A DNA stretch of 64,000 nt from Loripinus fragilis (lineage: Eukaryota > Mollusca > Bivalvia > Lucinida > Lucinidae). The translations under genes were made by a program, and so were the position numbers. The stretch's first letter is position 1; each line of letters opens with the position of its first letter. The stretch is from contig OZ026525.1 of NCBI GenBank assembly GCA_964019695.1, forward strand, positions 92,537,779 to 92,601,778, given 5' to 3'. Below the pieces are notes generated by a model. The model did no database searches. It saw nothing but the letters and a program-made list of their open reading frames with translations, and was not told where the DNA came from. This document shows positions 22,190-32,269 of this stretch, piece by piece.

Positions 22190-22255
22190 GTAACAAAAGT
22201 GGTGCTAAGATCTCAGGTGAGCGATCAAGGGCCATCAATACCCTCTTGTTTTATT
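22190..22255. repeat. 3' end of a hairpin-ended bivalve-type repeat
   Basis: AGATCTCAGGTGAGCGATCAAGGGCCATCA resembles the end block of the repeat families ending at 31362 and 45550. Nothing else recognised between 21921 and 22397. Confidence 0.4.
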
Positions 22256-22397
22256 TGAATTTCGGAGATGGTTTGGCCTGGAGGTGACAGATTTATTCCT
22301 GTCAAGTGATCAAAGTGCGGAGACAATTAACGAGTGAATTGACATGTCACTAATGAACTGGTGTACATTTCACTGTACATGATAATCACCTGCTTAC

Positions 22398-22591
22398 ACC
22401 TACATATTGTTTTGTTGAGTCACAAGAAAAGTGCCTTTATACCCTGTAATTAAGGGGCCAAGCTCAATAATGATTGTTTTGAGCTCGTCCATTCGTCTGT
22501 CTGTCACGGAAGAGGCCGTATATCTGGGTGCCAGTAATACCTACATATTGTTTTGTTGAGCCACAAGAAAAGTGCCTTTATACCCTGTAAT
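22398..22591 (+). repeat. 53-bp direct repeat, one mismatch, 141-bp offset
   Basis: Copies at 22398-22450 and 22539-22591 begin ACCTACATATTGTTTTGTTG and differ only at one T/C. The 88-bp spacer contains a TTGAGCTCGTCCATTCGTCTG repeat fragment. Confidence 0.9.
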
Positions 22592-22614
22592 AAAAAGCTC
22601 AAATTTACTCCTTG

Positions 22615-24348
22615 TAAGAGTCAATGTCAAAATTCGTCAAATTTTAAAAGAAGTAAAAGGAAAAATATGAATTAAATAAAATGATACTCTTTTTTCATGA
22701 AAGTAACAAGTTGTTTCTGAAAATACTATGAAAAGCAAAAAGAAACCTTAACAGCCAATCAGATCCTTATAATTAAGTTTCAAAGATCACATGACCAGAT
22801 AAAATGTCAATACCGTAACAAACTTTAATACCTGTTTTTTCTTCAAATCTCGTCATGGATATTTATTTTGTTGCATTGGATAAGTTCAATAAATCATGTG
22901 TTTAATTGTGTCAAAGGTAAAATTTGAACAAAATGATTATTTTGGACAATGAGTAAACATAAAATGCAATTTTTTATCTTTTAAGTAATTTTGCATACTA
23001 TTTTCTCATTTTTTTGTTTAAAAACCACATTTCTAGAAAACTACAATGCTTTTGTATGATTGTAATCAACCAAAGGAATTGATCAGGTACTTAAAATCTA
23101 CATGTTGTCTCTGTCTGATATACTTTTTTTCCAAAAATATCACTGTTACGGTACTTGACAAAAATGTTACGGTATTGACCTTTAAAGAATATATGCTAGC
23201 GTAATTCTTCTGTTTAAGATTTGGTGAAGAGCCCTGTTGACCAGATTGCAATGTTAATACTCTTGACACATGTGCACAGAAAGAATTTTGGAATATATGG
23301 TAGATTGCATTTATTTCAAAATATTGTTACGGGTTTGACAAAACTGTTACGGTATTGACAAACCCTGCCTTAAAACAAAACAATATGTCAATACCGTAAC
23401 AAACTGTTTATACTCAAATTCATCATTCAATTTGTGTTTTATGCTTCTGTTTAAATTTGATAAAGCATTCTTATCATAAATTACTTAATAAACTTGACTA
23501 AAAACTAATATCTTTGCATTCCAAACTGTACTTTTTTGACAGCATATGTCAAAACCGTAACAAGATGTGTCAATACCGCAACATTTTCATCGTTACGGTA
23601 TTGACTGTTACGGTATTGATATATTCTACATATTTTTTTACTTAAAATAATGATTACTCCCTAAAACATTGCAACAAGAGTGATTTTTTGTTGAGAAATT
23701 TTATTTGGTCAAGATGTTAAAACCAGAATTTTTTTATCAAATTCCATTGTCCATTTTTGTGTTATGGTCATTTGACACAAAAAAAATATACTATAAAAAT
23801 TTCACTCACCAAAACAGTATTTCTTTTTGCCAGTTCTGTAGATGCTTTACAAAACACATGTATTCTTAGTAAATAGAAAGTGTCAAATTAGTATGACAGC
23901 AAACCAGATTCAGCACCATTAGGGATCCCGTATTATTTTTGCAATTTATCAAGTGTTACGGTCTTGACATAAACGCTTGGGACAGAGGTTTTTTGGCAAA
24001 AAAATGCAAAAAATGTAAAGAAAAATCACATATTGAAACCTCCTACATTTACTTTGATAATGCTTTTATCAATACAGCCAGTTAAAATTCCTGAGAAAAT
24101 AACAGTTTTTTTAATAATTCTTATCGAAAGTTCAATTTTTACCGTCGGACGGGCAAAAATGCCAAAAAATGGGGTTTTAATCCAATAAAAAATATATTTA
24201 CACACCAATATTTTTCAGTTTTATCAGCTAGCCTTATTAAGTATGATCAGTAGTAATGTGTGAAGAAAAAAAATCATGATAACATCAGCGGTTTTCATAA
24301 GATATTAAACGGACAAGAATTTTGACGAATTTTGACAATGACTCGTAA
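22615..24348. mobile_element. 1.7-kb TIR element with GTTACGGTATTGACA array
   Basis: The left end GAGTCAATGTCAAAATTCGT and the right end, inverted (GAGTCATTGTCAAAATTCGT), form a TIR of about 30 bp. Inside, GTTACGGTATTGACA or close variants occur about a dozen times in both orientations (near 22807, 23143, 23168, 23325, 23348, 23387, 23550, 23567, 23593, 23608 and 23953). No transposase frame is present. The right flank is an M3 fragment. Confidence 0.75.
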
Positions 24349-24435
24349 GCAGTGCTGATAACGTTTGCAACTAGTTTGGACCCAGATCAAGCCTGACAGG
24401 TGGGCTCAGGGTTCACATCATGCCCAAGAAGTAAA
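24349..24435 (+). mobile_element. MITE M3 head fragment
   Basis: GCTGATAACGTTTGCAACTAGTTTGGACCC matches the M3 interior. Truncated on both sides. Confidence 0.5.
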
Positions 24436-24902
24436 CTGGTCAAAATAAATTAAGCCCCACCAGAAATTTTCCCATAGACTTAATGTTAATACATTCATGT
24501 TTAATTTATCATAACATTTTACTGAATACAGATTTTTCAATAACATTTTCAGCGAAGTAGCAGCAATGTTTCCTCTCAACATACGCTAGATTTCAGATTT
24601 ATTGATAAGTTTTCCATAGAGCTCCACACATTCCAGTAAATGTCCCATTTCGTTCCCTATCATTCCTACAGTAAAATTGGCCAAAAATTGGATACTCTCG
24701 GAAAATTTAGCACATACCCAAAGAAAATTGGTATTTTCAATTCAATATTTGTGTAATTACACCTAAGACATTGTTGTCTAACTTGGATGGAATTAGAATT
24801 TTCAACTACCATCGATATTTTTGAAATAAACAACTAATCTTTGGGAATTTAACATTATGACTATGTAAAACAGTGACATGGGGCTTAACTTATTTTGACG
24901 AG
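24436..24902. mobile_element. 465-bp TIR MITE (GTCAAAATAARTTAAGCCCCA)
   Basis: Left CTGGTCAAAATAAATTAAGC and right, inverted, CTCGTCAAAATAAGTTAAGC give a TIR of about 24 bp. The interior is AT-rich and non-coding. Single copy in the window. Confidence 0.72.
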
Positions 24903-24984
24903 TTTATTTAGGAATAACTGAGTCATGAAAATCAAAGTAGAACCCATAATCCCTTTATTCACTCATGCTTTAGGTTAAAGTGCA

Positions 24985-25100
24985 TAGATAAAAATTAATT
25001 TCTTATTTCTCAACCAAAACATGTGTTGTGGGTACTCAAAAGAACCGTCTCAATGAGACAAATCTTTTGAACACCCAAAACAAAAAATAATGATTTACGC
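24985..25100. mobile_element. Palindromic MITE M5 copy
   Basis: TTTCTTATTTCTCAACCAAA, GGGTACTCAAAAGAACCGTC, then a degraded inverted arm. Confidence 0.75.
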
Positions 25101-25162
25101 ACCAAAGTTTTATTTATCTCCACCTATGTTGACTTATGGGATCATCCATCCATTTTGATGCC

Positions 25163-25440
25163 AGGCCGCGTAGCGCAGTTTGTAGTGTGTCTAAATGCAG
25201 ACATGTGTCTAACTGCAGATCCAAGGGTCGCAAGTTCCATCCTGGCCCGGTCCCATACTTTCGTGGAGATTGATCATGAAATAATTTCTACGGCCATTCT
25301 CCTCCCTTCCACTGATTCAAGAAGGGTAGAGAAAGTATGTACAGGAAGTACTGGATAACTGCTTAGTCAAGCTTGCTCAGGAAAAAGTGTGGTGTCCCGA
25401 CATCACCACAGCTGTTGACTGGGACGTTAAGCATCAAACC
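25163..25440 (+). mobile_element. SINE S2 copy
   Basis: GGCCGCGTAGCGCAGTTTGT head with a short internal duplication of AACTGCAGA/AAATGCAGA, GGTCGCAAGTTCCATCCTGG B box, GGAGATTGATCATGAAATAA body, AAACCAAACCAAAC tail. Confidence 0.85.
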
Positions 25441-25487
25441 AAACCAAACAAAACCTTCCATTTTGATGTAAAAAAAGGAAGAGGGCA

Positions 25488-25594
25488 AAGATTAGGAATC
25501 GATACAATCAAATATCACACCTGACCCAGGACATCATATGGGAAAGTGACAAAAACACAAGAAAACATCACACACAAGAGAGCCAAGAGGTTAG
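25488..25594 (-). mobile_element. R1 3'-end fragment, inverted
   Basis: The reverse complement contains GTCACTTTCCCATATGATGT, CTGGGTCAGGTGTGATATTT and GATTGTATCGATTCC, matching 19590-19700. Confidence 0.75.
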
Positions 25595-25624
25595 ACAGGT
25601 TTGAATGGTCTTAAGCTGTTATAT

Positions 25625-25864
25625 GAGCCGCGACATAAAATTTCCAACAATGTGGTATGTGCGACCAGCCAAGGCTCAGACCAGCCTGGGCATACGCACA
25701 GTCTGATCAGAGCCTTTGCTAGTCACTTGAGTATTCTACGACTGTTAAGCTACTGACCATATAGCATTTGGAGTTTCTAAGCTTTAAAGGGGGCTGCACT
25801 GGCTTGTCTGAGTCTATTCATGTTAAAATGTCACATTATGCTGGAAATCTCATGTCATGGCTCA
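25625..25864. mobile_element. MITE family M1 copy
   Basis: 240 bp with TIRs GAGCCGCGACATAAAATTTC and, inverted, GAGCCATGACATGAGATTTC. The core contains CAGACCAGCCTGGGCATACG and CAGTCTGATCAGAGCC, shared with M2 cores. Other copies: 30154, 34770, 38485, 53753, and the split copy at 59063. Confidence 0.88.
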
Positions 25865-25950
25865 TATATTTTGGGTGTCACTAATCAGAATTTTTAAATT
25901 GCATTGTGTTTCTGTCCTTTATACAAAAACAAACCATGTATACTCTAAAG

Positions 25951-26371
25951 CTGAGAGCCGTGGCTCAGTTGGTAGAGTGTAAGACTGGGGATCAAAGGGC
26001 TGCTCGGGCTGGGAGCACAGTGGCTCAGTGGTAGAGAGCTTGACTCGAGACAGAGGGGCCGCAGGTCCGAGCCTCACCGGCCTCACTGCGTTGTGGTCTT
26101 TGAGCAAGACACATTTATCCTAGCTTAGTACTGGTTCAACTCAGGAAGACCTGTCCCTACATAACTGAAAGATTATTGATGGGGCATAAAGAATCAAATC
26201 AAACTAACAAACAAACAAAGGGCTGCTCGTCATGACTCACCGGAGTCACTGTGTTGTGTTCTTGAGCAAGACACTTTATCCACTGCTTAGTACTGGTTCA
26301 ACCCAGGAAGAAAGGAAATTGTCCTGTCATGACTGAAAAATTGTTGACTTGGATGTAAAGCATCAACACAA
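25951..26371 (+). mobile_element. tRNA-type SINE split by a younger SINE S1 (26007-26215)
   Basis: An older head (GAGAGCCGTGGCTCAGTTGG) and its body (CGGAGTCACTGTGTTGTGTTC) are separated by a full S1 element, GGGAGCACAGTGGCTCAGTG to AAACAAACAAA. The host sequence CAAAGGGCTGCTCG is present on both sides (25993-26006 and 26216-26229): a 14-bp target-site duplication, the hallmark of target-primed retrotransposition. Confidence 0.92.
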
Positions 26372-26560
26372 ACAAAACCAGACTCTTGTAAGATGTATCT
26401 GGGTCTACACTGCATATGGGGTTTTATTAAATAAATGGTTGCCTCGTCATTCTTCTTTCTTTAGGTTTAATTCCCTCCTCTATCAGGAGAGCCGTCAACG
26501 TTGTTTAACATAGTACTGTAGTGTAGTGGAGTGTTGCCTTACTAACAATTGTTGAAAATA
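26372..26560. other. No feature recognised
   Basis: Intronic sequence without a recognisable element. Confidence 0.4.
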
Positions 26561-26753
26561 TACAGTAAAATTGGTCAAAAAGAAGTCCAAAATTGGCTTT
26601 TAAGCCCGATTATTGCTTAACGCAGGTCAAAAGTATTGCAGAATGCTCCAATAGAGCATTCTGCAATACTTTCGACCTCCATTAAGCTACCATTTTCCAT
26701 TAAGACTTGTCTTGTTTATAATTAAGTGGTCGCTTAAGGCAGGTTTTACTGTA
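26561..26753. mobile_element. MITE family M6 copy
   Basis: Bounded by TACAGTAAAATTGGTC and GCAGGTTTTACTGTA, with the hairpin GTATTGCAGAATGCTC...GAGCATTCTGCAATAC at 26633-26673. Confidence 0.85.
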
Positions 26754-27062
26754 TCATTATTATATGTTGGTAATCCTTGTGACCTTGTTTATTTGTTTAT
26801 AACAAACAGAAACCCCTTTTTGCCTAGTCAAACAGAAAAAGAACAATACATTTAATATGCAGATTTCAGCAATAAACCTTCTCAGTGCAAGTTGTTTATT
26901 TATACGGTAATACATCAAGTCTGGGGTGACAGATAAGGTGAGAAATAAGACATAATGATCAATAATGACTGTCTCATTGGCCTGCATCAATTAACCCATA
27001 CCATGCTGTTTATCCGCTTGTGAAAACTGTAGATCCAGGTCTACATTGTTTTCCACTCCGCT

Positions 27063-27260
27063 TGTTTGTTTGATTTGATTTTTTACGTCCCATCAACAAT
27101 CTTTCAGTTATAAAGGGACGGGTCTTCCTTGGTTGAATCAGTACTAAGCTAGGATTAATGTTCTTGCTCAAGGACACAATGCAGTGATGCTGGTGAGGCT
27201 CGAACCTGTGGCCCCTCGGTCTCGAGCAAAGTACTCTACCAATGAGCCACTGCGCTCCCC
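27063..27260 (-). mobile_element. SINE S1 copy, inverted
   Basis: On the - strand: GGGGAGCGCAGTGGCTCATTGG head, CACAGGTTCGAGCCTCACC B box, CATTGTGTCCTTGAGCAAGA body, GGGACGTAAAAAATCAAATC tail. Confidence 0.87.
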
Positions 27261-27540
27261 ACTCTGCTTGTTAATACATACTTAGTCTAATAGAAAACTG
27301 GAACTCTGCAAGTTAATTTGATTAAAATTGGGGAGGAATGTAGTATGTACGATAAAAAAAAGTCCAGCATGGAAATCGTGAACATTTGCTCTGAGGGTTT
27401 ATGATGAAGAATGAAGGCAAATCCTTGTACCATCTACAACTATCAAATTAGATGTTTTAAAAGTATTTGGCAGGAGTATATTTCAGTTGAATATAGCTGG
27501 TTTTGTTCAAGAGCTCTCCCTTGCTCCCTGTATGAATTAC

Positions 27541-27752
27541 CTCCGACAAAGTGTCACTCTAACCAGTCTCCTCAGCTTCAGAGACTAGCTAGAAAATTTA
27601 AATTTCACTTGTAGCAAGTTTAAATATGATACTTTCCAGTAAGTGAATAACAAAGGCGCTGTACAGTCTGTGCGGATGCGCAGGCTGGTCTGTGCCTTTG
27701 TTGTTCGCAAACCCCAGAAGACAGGTTTTCTTGCGTCGAGGCCCATATATTA
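27541..27752. mobile_element. MITE M2 copy
   Basis: CTCAGCTTCAGAGACTAGCT, GTGAATAACAAAGGCGCTG, TGCGGATGCGCAGG hairpin, right TIR GTTTTCTTGCGTCGAGGCCC. The left TIR is eroded. It ends about 40 bp before the last GTF2H3 exon. Confidence 0.78.
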
Positions 27753-27794
27753 AGCATGACGAGGGTTAACTTTTTCTCTTCATTTCTTTTTCAG

Positions 27795-27861
27795 CACAAC
27801 ATTCAAGATAAAGGGGCCACCTAAAGTTGTGAAGAAAAAATCCAAGAAATCAGCATCGTGA
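27795..27861 (+). CDS. GTF2H3: GTF2H3 terminal coding exon
   Basis: The acceptor TTTCTTTTTCAG precedes one base that completes a His codon split with the micro-exon. The frame then reads TTFKIKGPPKVVKKKSKKSA, S, and stops at TGA 27859-27861. It corresponds to the T-A-F-K-I...PP...K-rich tail of animal p34. The basic C-terminus is kept although its sequence differs. An M3 MITE starts 30 bp after the stop, so the 3' UTR and polyadenylation site must lie inside repeat DNA. No clear AATAAA was seen within that element. Confidence 0.93.
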
Positions 27862-27891
27862 CAGCGTTAGCTGTATCATAAACTATGATTC

Positions 27892-28119
27892 TTAACTCTT
27901 TGCATGCTGGGTAATTTTTCCTGCTTTTTCTGGTTGTCTGCTGACTTTTTCAAAATTAACTTTTTGAAAAAATTCTTTCAGGAACACTATCAGTGTCAAA
28001 CAGTATGGATCCAGATCAGGACCGACATTCTGTTGGTCCTGATCTGGGTCCAAACTGTTTGCAAAGTTTATTAGCAGACGACAAAAGACACCACTTTACC
28101 CCTAGAAAGGAAAGAATTA
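27892..28119 (-). mobile_element. MITE M3 copy in GTF2H3 3' flank
   Basis: Near-complete: TTAACTCTTTGCATGCTGGG at one end, CTAGAAAGGAAAGAATTA at the other, with the GGATCCAGATCAGGACC...GGTCCTGATCTGGGTCC palindrome between. TTAA at the outer end. Confidence 0.85.
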
Positions 28120-28260
28120 CCCCCCCTCCCCCTCCTCCTGTTGGCTACAGTTAATGTTAAAAAATTTCAAAAACTACTTGATTAGGGTCTTCACTGTTTG
28201 CAATTCTGACCTGCATTTTGTGAATTCTAGCCATGATAACTAACTTTAGAGAACAGGCTC

Positions 28261-28492
28261 GAGGTTATAAAACTTTTTTCATACTCAGCTCAGCTGAGCA
28301 CGATATTTATCCTGCTCATAAATGTTAAAATGCCAACAATTGTTGGCATTTTAGCATTTATTAGCACGAAAAATACAACTCCTGAGAGACTTTAAAGCTA
28401 TAAACTTCTTTATTTGCCGGTATTTTAGTTTATATGAGCAGTTGAAATTTCATGCTCAGTTGAGTCGAGCATGAAAAAAGTTTTATAACCTC
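28261..28492. mobile_element. MITE family M7 copy
   Basis: TIRs GAGGTTATAAAACTTTTTTC at both ends (inverted at 28473-28492). Central palindrome AAATGCCAACAATTGTTGGCATTT. Second copy at 34018-34254. Confidence 0.87.
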
Positions 28493-28595
28493 AGGGCCAG
28501 ACAGAGAAAAATGCTCAAAATTTTAGAACATTTACCAGATCTTTCAAAAACATGAATAAACTTTTATTTAACTGTTTATCTACTAGTGTCACTTT

Positions 28596-29312
28596 TAAAT
28601 CCTTCCCTTGCTTGCAGTGACTTTTGTCATCTGCTAATAACTTTAGCAAATAGTTTGGACCAAGATCAGGTCCACAAAAATCTGGCCTGATCTGGATCCA
28701 ATCTATTTTACACTCTGATGTTGTTTTTTTCAAAAAAGGGGATTTTGAAAAAAATCAGCAGACAATAACAGGGTGGGTAGTCACGTGGTTTTTGCTTGGA
28801 TTCTCTGTATGGATGTTCGAATACACTGTACGGATATTCTGATCGAATGTAAGTAGATTTCGCTATGTTTTCTCATCCATACCCAGAAAGTTATACACCA
28901 TTTTCCAGCGCACATTATTCGCGAGCAAACGCTACTAGGATATCCTCTTTAAGCTTCTTACTTTGAGTACAAACTCTGTCACAAAGAAAATAAGTGTCGT
29001 CCGTACAGTTTATTTCTATGATTCAGGCTCGATCTTCGCCACTAAAAATTTTGTGACAGAGTCTGTACTCAAAGTAAGAAAGTTTATGAGGATACCCTTG
29101 CATCGTTAGATCGGGGAAAATGTGGACTGGAAAATGGTGTATAACTTTCTGCGTAAAGATGAAAAAACACGGAGAAAGCTCTACTTACTTTCGCTTAAAA
29201 CATCATTGTGGAAAAGAAGTCGGAAATTTTTTCGAAAAGTGTATCCAAACAAAAAACATGTGACTACCTACCCTGAATAAAAAAGCTTGCAAAATTTCCC
29301 AGTAGGCAAAGA
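28596..29312 (+). mobile_element. MITE M3 copy split by a foldback element
   Basis: The M3 left part ends AAAATCAGCAGACAATAA at 28768. The right part resumes at 29276 with AAGCTTGCAAAATTTCCCAG and GGCAAAGA. The foldback occupies the gap, and AATAA-like bases flank it on both sides. Confidence 0.8.
28769..29275. mobile_element. 507-bp foldback element (CAGGGTGGGTAGTCACRTG)
   Basis: The two halves are inverted repeats over most of their length. Ends: CAGGGTGGGTAGTCACGTGG and, inverted, CAGGGTAGGTAGTCACATGT. Inner arms: CTTACTTTGAGTACAAACTC and its complement. No coding capacity. Confidence 0.85.
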
Positions 29313-29410
29313 TGGAACCGAGGATAGTGTTTGCTTATTGCCAAGTCACAAGATTGATTTTCCTGATTTGACTGAATATTGTTGAATTGGATGTAAAACA
29401 TCAACATAAC

Positions 29411-29847
29411 AGGGTTCCCACAAGCTCTGGAAATCATGGAAAACCTGGAATATCACCAAAAAAAAGTTCCATGCATGTAAAAATTATGGAATTTGAAAAA
29501 AACTGATAATCATGGAAAAATCATGGAATTTGTGAAATAATTTGATGAAACCACCAGTAGCCAGAAAACTAGCTGTCAGACACACAAAACTTGTGTGTCT
29601 GACAGCTAGTTTTCTGGCTACTGATGGTTTCAAGTTTTAATGATTTCAAAATACATGCATGGTCTACCAGCATGCTTATTTAAATACTTTACTGTTGCTG
29701 CATTCCGCATTTACGCTGAGTGGTGAAGATGCCGCTAAAAGGGGATGTTGGAGGTCATGCATTAAATAGTAATGGAAATTACATTGTTGATCATGGGAAA
29801 TCATGGAAAAATCATGGAATTGTGTTTTTGAATTTCTGTGGGAACAC
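29411..29847. mobile_element. TIR element with an 85-bp near-perfect hairpin
   Basis: Ends AGGGTTCCCACA and TGTGGGAACACT. Subterminal ATCATGGAAAAATCATGGAA repeats are inverted on the two sides. At 29547-29631 two 41-nt arms with a single mismatch flank a 3-nt loop. Sequence 29848-30150 holds nothing recognised. Confidence 0.8.
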
Positions 29848-30153
29848 TGACGTAAACAAAACAGGATTGAGTGGGCTCAAAAAAAAGGAAAATGATCTTG
29901 TCGTGCTGCAAAAAAAATTGTTAATTTATTTGCATAGTTCCTTTATAAACACACAAATGGTGTATTTTTGTAACCGAATTTATGGAAGCTATCCTATAAT
30001 TATGTTATGAAATGTCTGTTTTGGAGCTAAAACATCTAAATGTGGCTTTATAAAACAACTAGAAGCATTTTTCATTCACTCTTCTTAAAATAACAAATAA
30101 AAGGAAAAAAAGTTTAAAATGTCCTTTATTTGAATTGTTTTTTACTTTGAAAA

Positions 30154-30390
30154 TGAGCCGTGACATGAGATTTCCAACAATGTGGTATGTGTGACCAGGA
30201 ACGCCTCGGATCAGCTCGGCATACGCGCAGTCTGATCAGAGCCTTTGCTAGTCGCTTATATATTCTACAACTGTTAAGCTACTGAATGAACATCATTTGG
30301 AGTTTCTAAGCTTAAAAGGGGGCTGCACAGGCTCATTTGAGTCTACACTTGTCAAAATGCCACATTGTTGGAAATCACATGTCACAGCTC
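30154..30390. mobile_element. MITE M1 copy
   Basis: GAGCCGTGACATGAGATTTC at the left, its inverse (GAGCTGTGACATGTGATTTC) at the right. Core GCATACGCGCAGTCTGATCA. Confidence 0.88.
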
Positions 30391-30455
30391 AAATGCTTAT
30401 GTTCTCCCTGATTCCTCTTTAAAACTCTTTAAGAGGTCATGATATGGCATTTAAG

Positions 30456-30652
30456 GGAGCTCAGTGGCTCAGTGGTAGAGTGCTTGACTGGAGACCGAGG
30501 GGCCACGGGTTCGAGCCTCACCGGCGTCACTGCGTTGTGTCCGTGAACAAGAACATTAATCCGAGCTTAGTACTGGTTCAACCCAGGAAGACCCGTCCCA
30601 ATATAACTGAAAGATTGATGATGGGACGTAAAGAATCAAATCAAACAAATGA
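30456..30652 (+). mobile_element. SINE S1 copy
   Basis: GGAGCTCAGTGGCTCAGTGG head, CACGGGTTCGAGCCTCACC B box, GGGACGTAAAGAATCAAATC tail. The best-preserved S1 in the window. Confidence 0.88.
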
Positions 30653-30656
30653 TATG

Positions 30657-31362
30657 GCATTTTGCGTAAAACTAGATTCAGTCTTCAGCTTTTACCATAT
30701 ATGGGCATGTTGGCCATCTTAGTCATGTGACCAAATCAATTTGCACAAATCTTGGCTAACTTATTGTAAGAAGTCTTCATATGAAATTCGAATTCAATTG
30801 GCCCATTAGTTTCTGAGAAAACTATGTTTTAATATATTGATGGGACTCCAATATGAGCAGCCTTGGCTGAAAGGTCAAAGATCAACCTTGACCTTTGGAA
30901 CTTATTTATAGCCATTGTCACATTAGATAAAACATATCAAGTGAGAATAATGACTTTGGCTTCAATAGTTTTCAAAAAATCAACTTTCCAAAAATTTCCC
31001 CATGTAAATGCATTAGGAAGCAAATTTGACCTTGACGTTAAGTAGGATCATCATTTGAACAAACTTGGTAGGCCTCACATGCCCGATGCTATATACCAAG
31101 TCCCAATGTCATTGGCCTTCTGGTTCTGGAGAAGAAGATTTTTAAAGGGTTTTTACCATATATGGGCATGGCGGCCATCTTGGTCATGTGACCAGGACCA
31201 TTTGAACAAACTTTTGTTCCCCCATCCTAAGGAGTCTCCATATGAAATTTGAGTTCAATTGGCCCAGTGGTTTCAGAGGAGAAGGTGTTTGAAAATGTTG
31301 ACGGACGGACACCAGAGTCATTGGTATACTAATAGCTCACCTTTGGCTCAGGTGAGCTAAAA
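30657..31362 (+). repeat. Hairpin-ended repeat with about two 460-bp units
   Basis: TTACCATATATGGGCATG...GGCCATCTTRGTCATGTGACC occurs at 30692 and 31155. The stretch ends ATAGCTCACCTTTGGCTCAG followed by GTGAGCTAAAA (hairpin, 31330-31362) after a GACGGACGGAC run. Same family as 42830-45550. Confidence 0.8.
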
Positions 31363-31500
31363 CCCGGATCAGAACCGAAAGATTTATTACTAATCTGGAC
31401 CAAAACCATTTGACAATCTGATAGTGTTCATGAAAGAATTTTTTTAAAAAGTTAATTTTGAAAAAAGCATGAAAAATATTATCTAGCATGATAAGATTTA
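31363..31500 (-). mobile_element. MITE M3 fragment
   Basis: CCCGGATCAGAACCGAAAG, GACCAAAACCATTTGACAATC and TCATGAAAGAATTTTTTTAA blocks of M3, directly abutting the hairpin-ended repeat. Confidence 0.55.
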
Positions 31501-31604
31501 TACAGAGAATATATGAGGATGGTTCAGCTCTGTAGATATTGTTATAAAAAAAAATAAGTGAATATGACGGGAAAATTCTACAATCGTCAGGCTTCCAGAT
31601 GAAC

Positions 31605-31765
31605 CAACAAACGGGGTGTAAAATTGTGAATATTTTCTTTTCCCTCAGTTTAAACATTTGTTTTGGTTGCTCAAAAGAACCATCTCATTGAGACGTTCTT
31701 TAGAGTACCCACAACATATGTTTAGGTTGAGAAATAAGAAAATTAATTTTTGATTTTGCACTCTG
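31605..31765. mobile_element. Palindromic MITE M5 copy
   Basis: TTGGTTGCTCAAAAGAACCATCTCATTGAGACGTTC core with TTTTCTTTTCCCTCAG and GAAATAAGAAAATTAA flanks. Confidence 0.78.
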
Positions 31766-32269
31766 ACCTACAGATTGCTTACAAAACTGAGTTTGAGCCC
31801 TGGTATGGCTCATTACTTTCATAAAGAACTTACTCCTTTTTACCAAGTTCTTACTTCGGATTTCTAGTTACTTGCGGCCTGGCTTCAGGCTCTGAGTTCA
31901 AGGTAAACTACTGCTACTGGACAAAAATTTTCTCTGATATAATCTCCCGTCTTGGTTATAATTCAGACTGATAGCCCTATCAGAGAGATCAAATGTTAGA
32001 AAATAGGACTGAAGCGGAGTTTTTGGTTTTAATCAATTGCATTTTTTTTTGCAATATGATAAAATTATCAGTTAGACAGGGGCCAGTCTAGTATGAACTA
32101 AAAAAAAGACTAAAAACGATTAAATGCTTTATTTTGAAAACGTATATAAGAGTATTAAAAGCATACAAACATAATTATATAAATATAGAGAGAGATACCC
32201 ACGTCCTTACATACATAATACATTGTATAATTACTGTATCACGTTCAACACTTTATACTCGGACAAATA
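31766..32269. other. No gene recognised
   Basis: AT-rich intergenic sequence; no exon or repeat end recognised. Confidence 0.4.

Noticed and set aside
29720..30010. 96-codon + strand frame
   Set aside because: Starts inside the subterminal ATCATGGAA repeats of a TIR element and has no splice context or recognisable domain.
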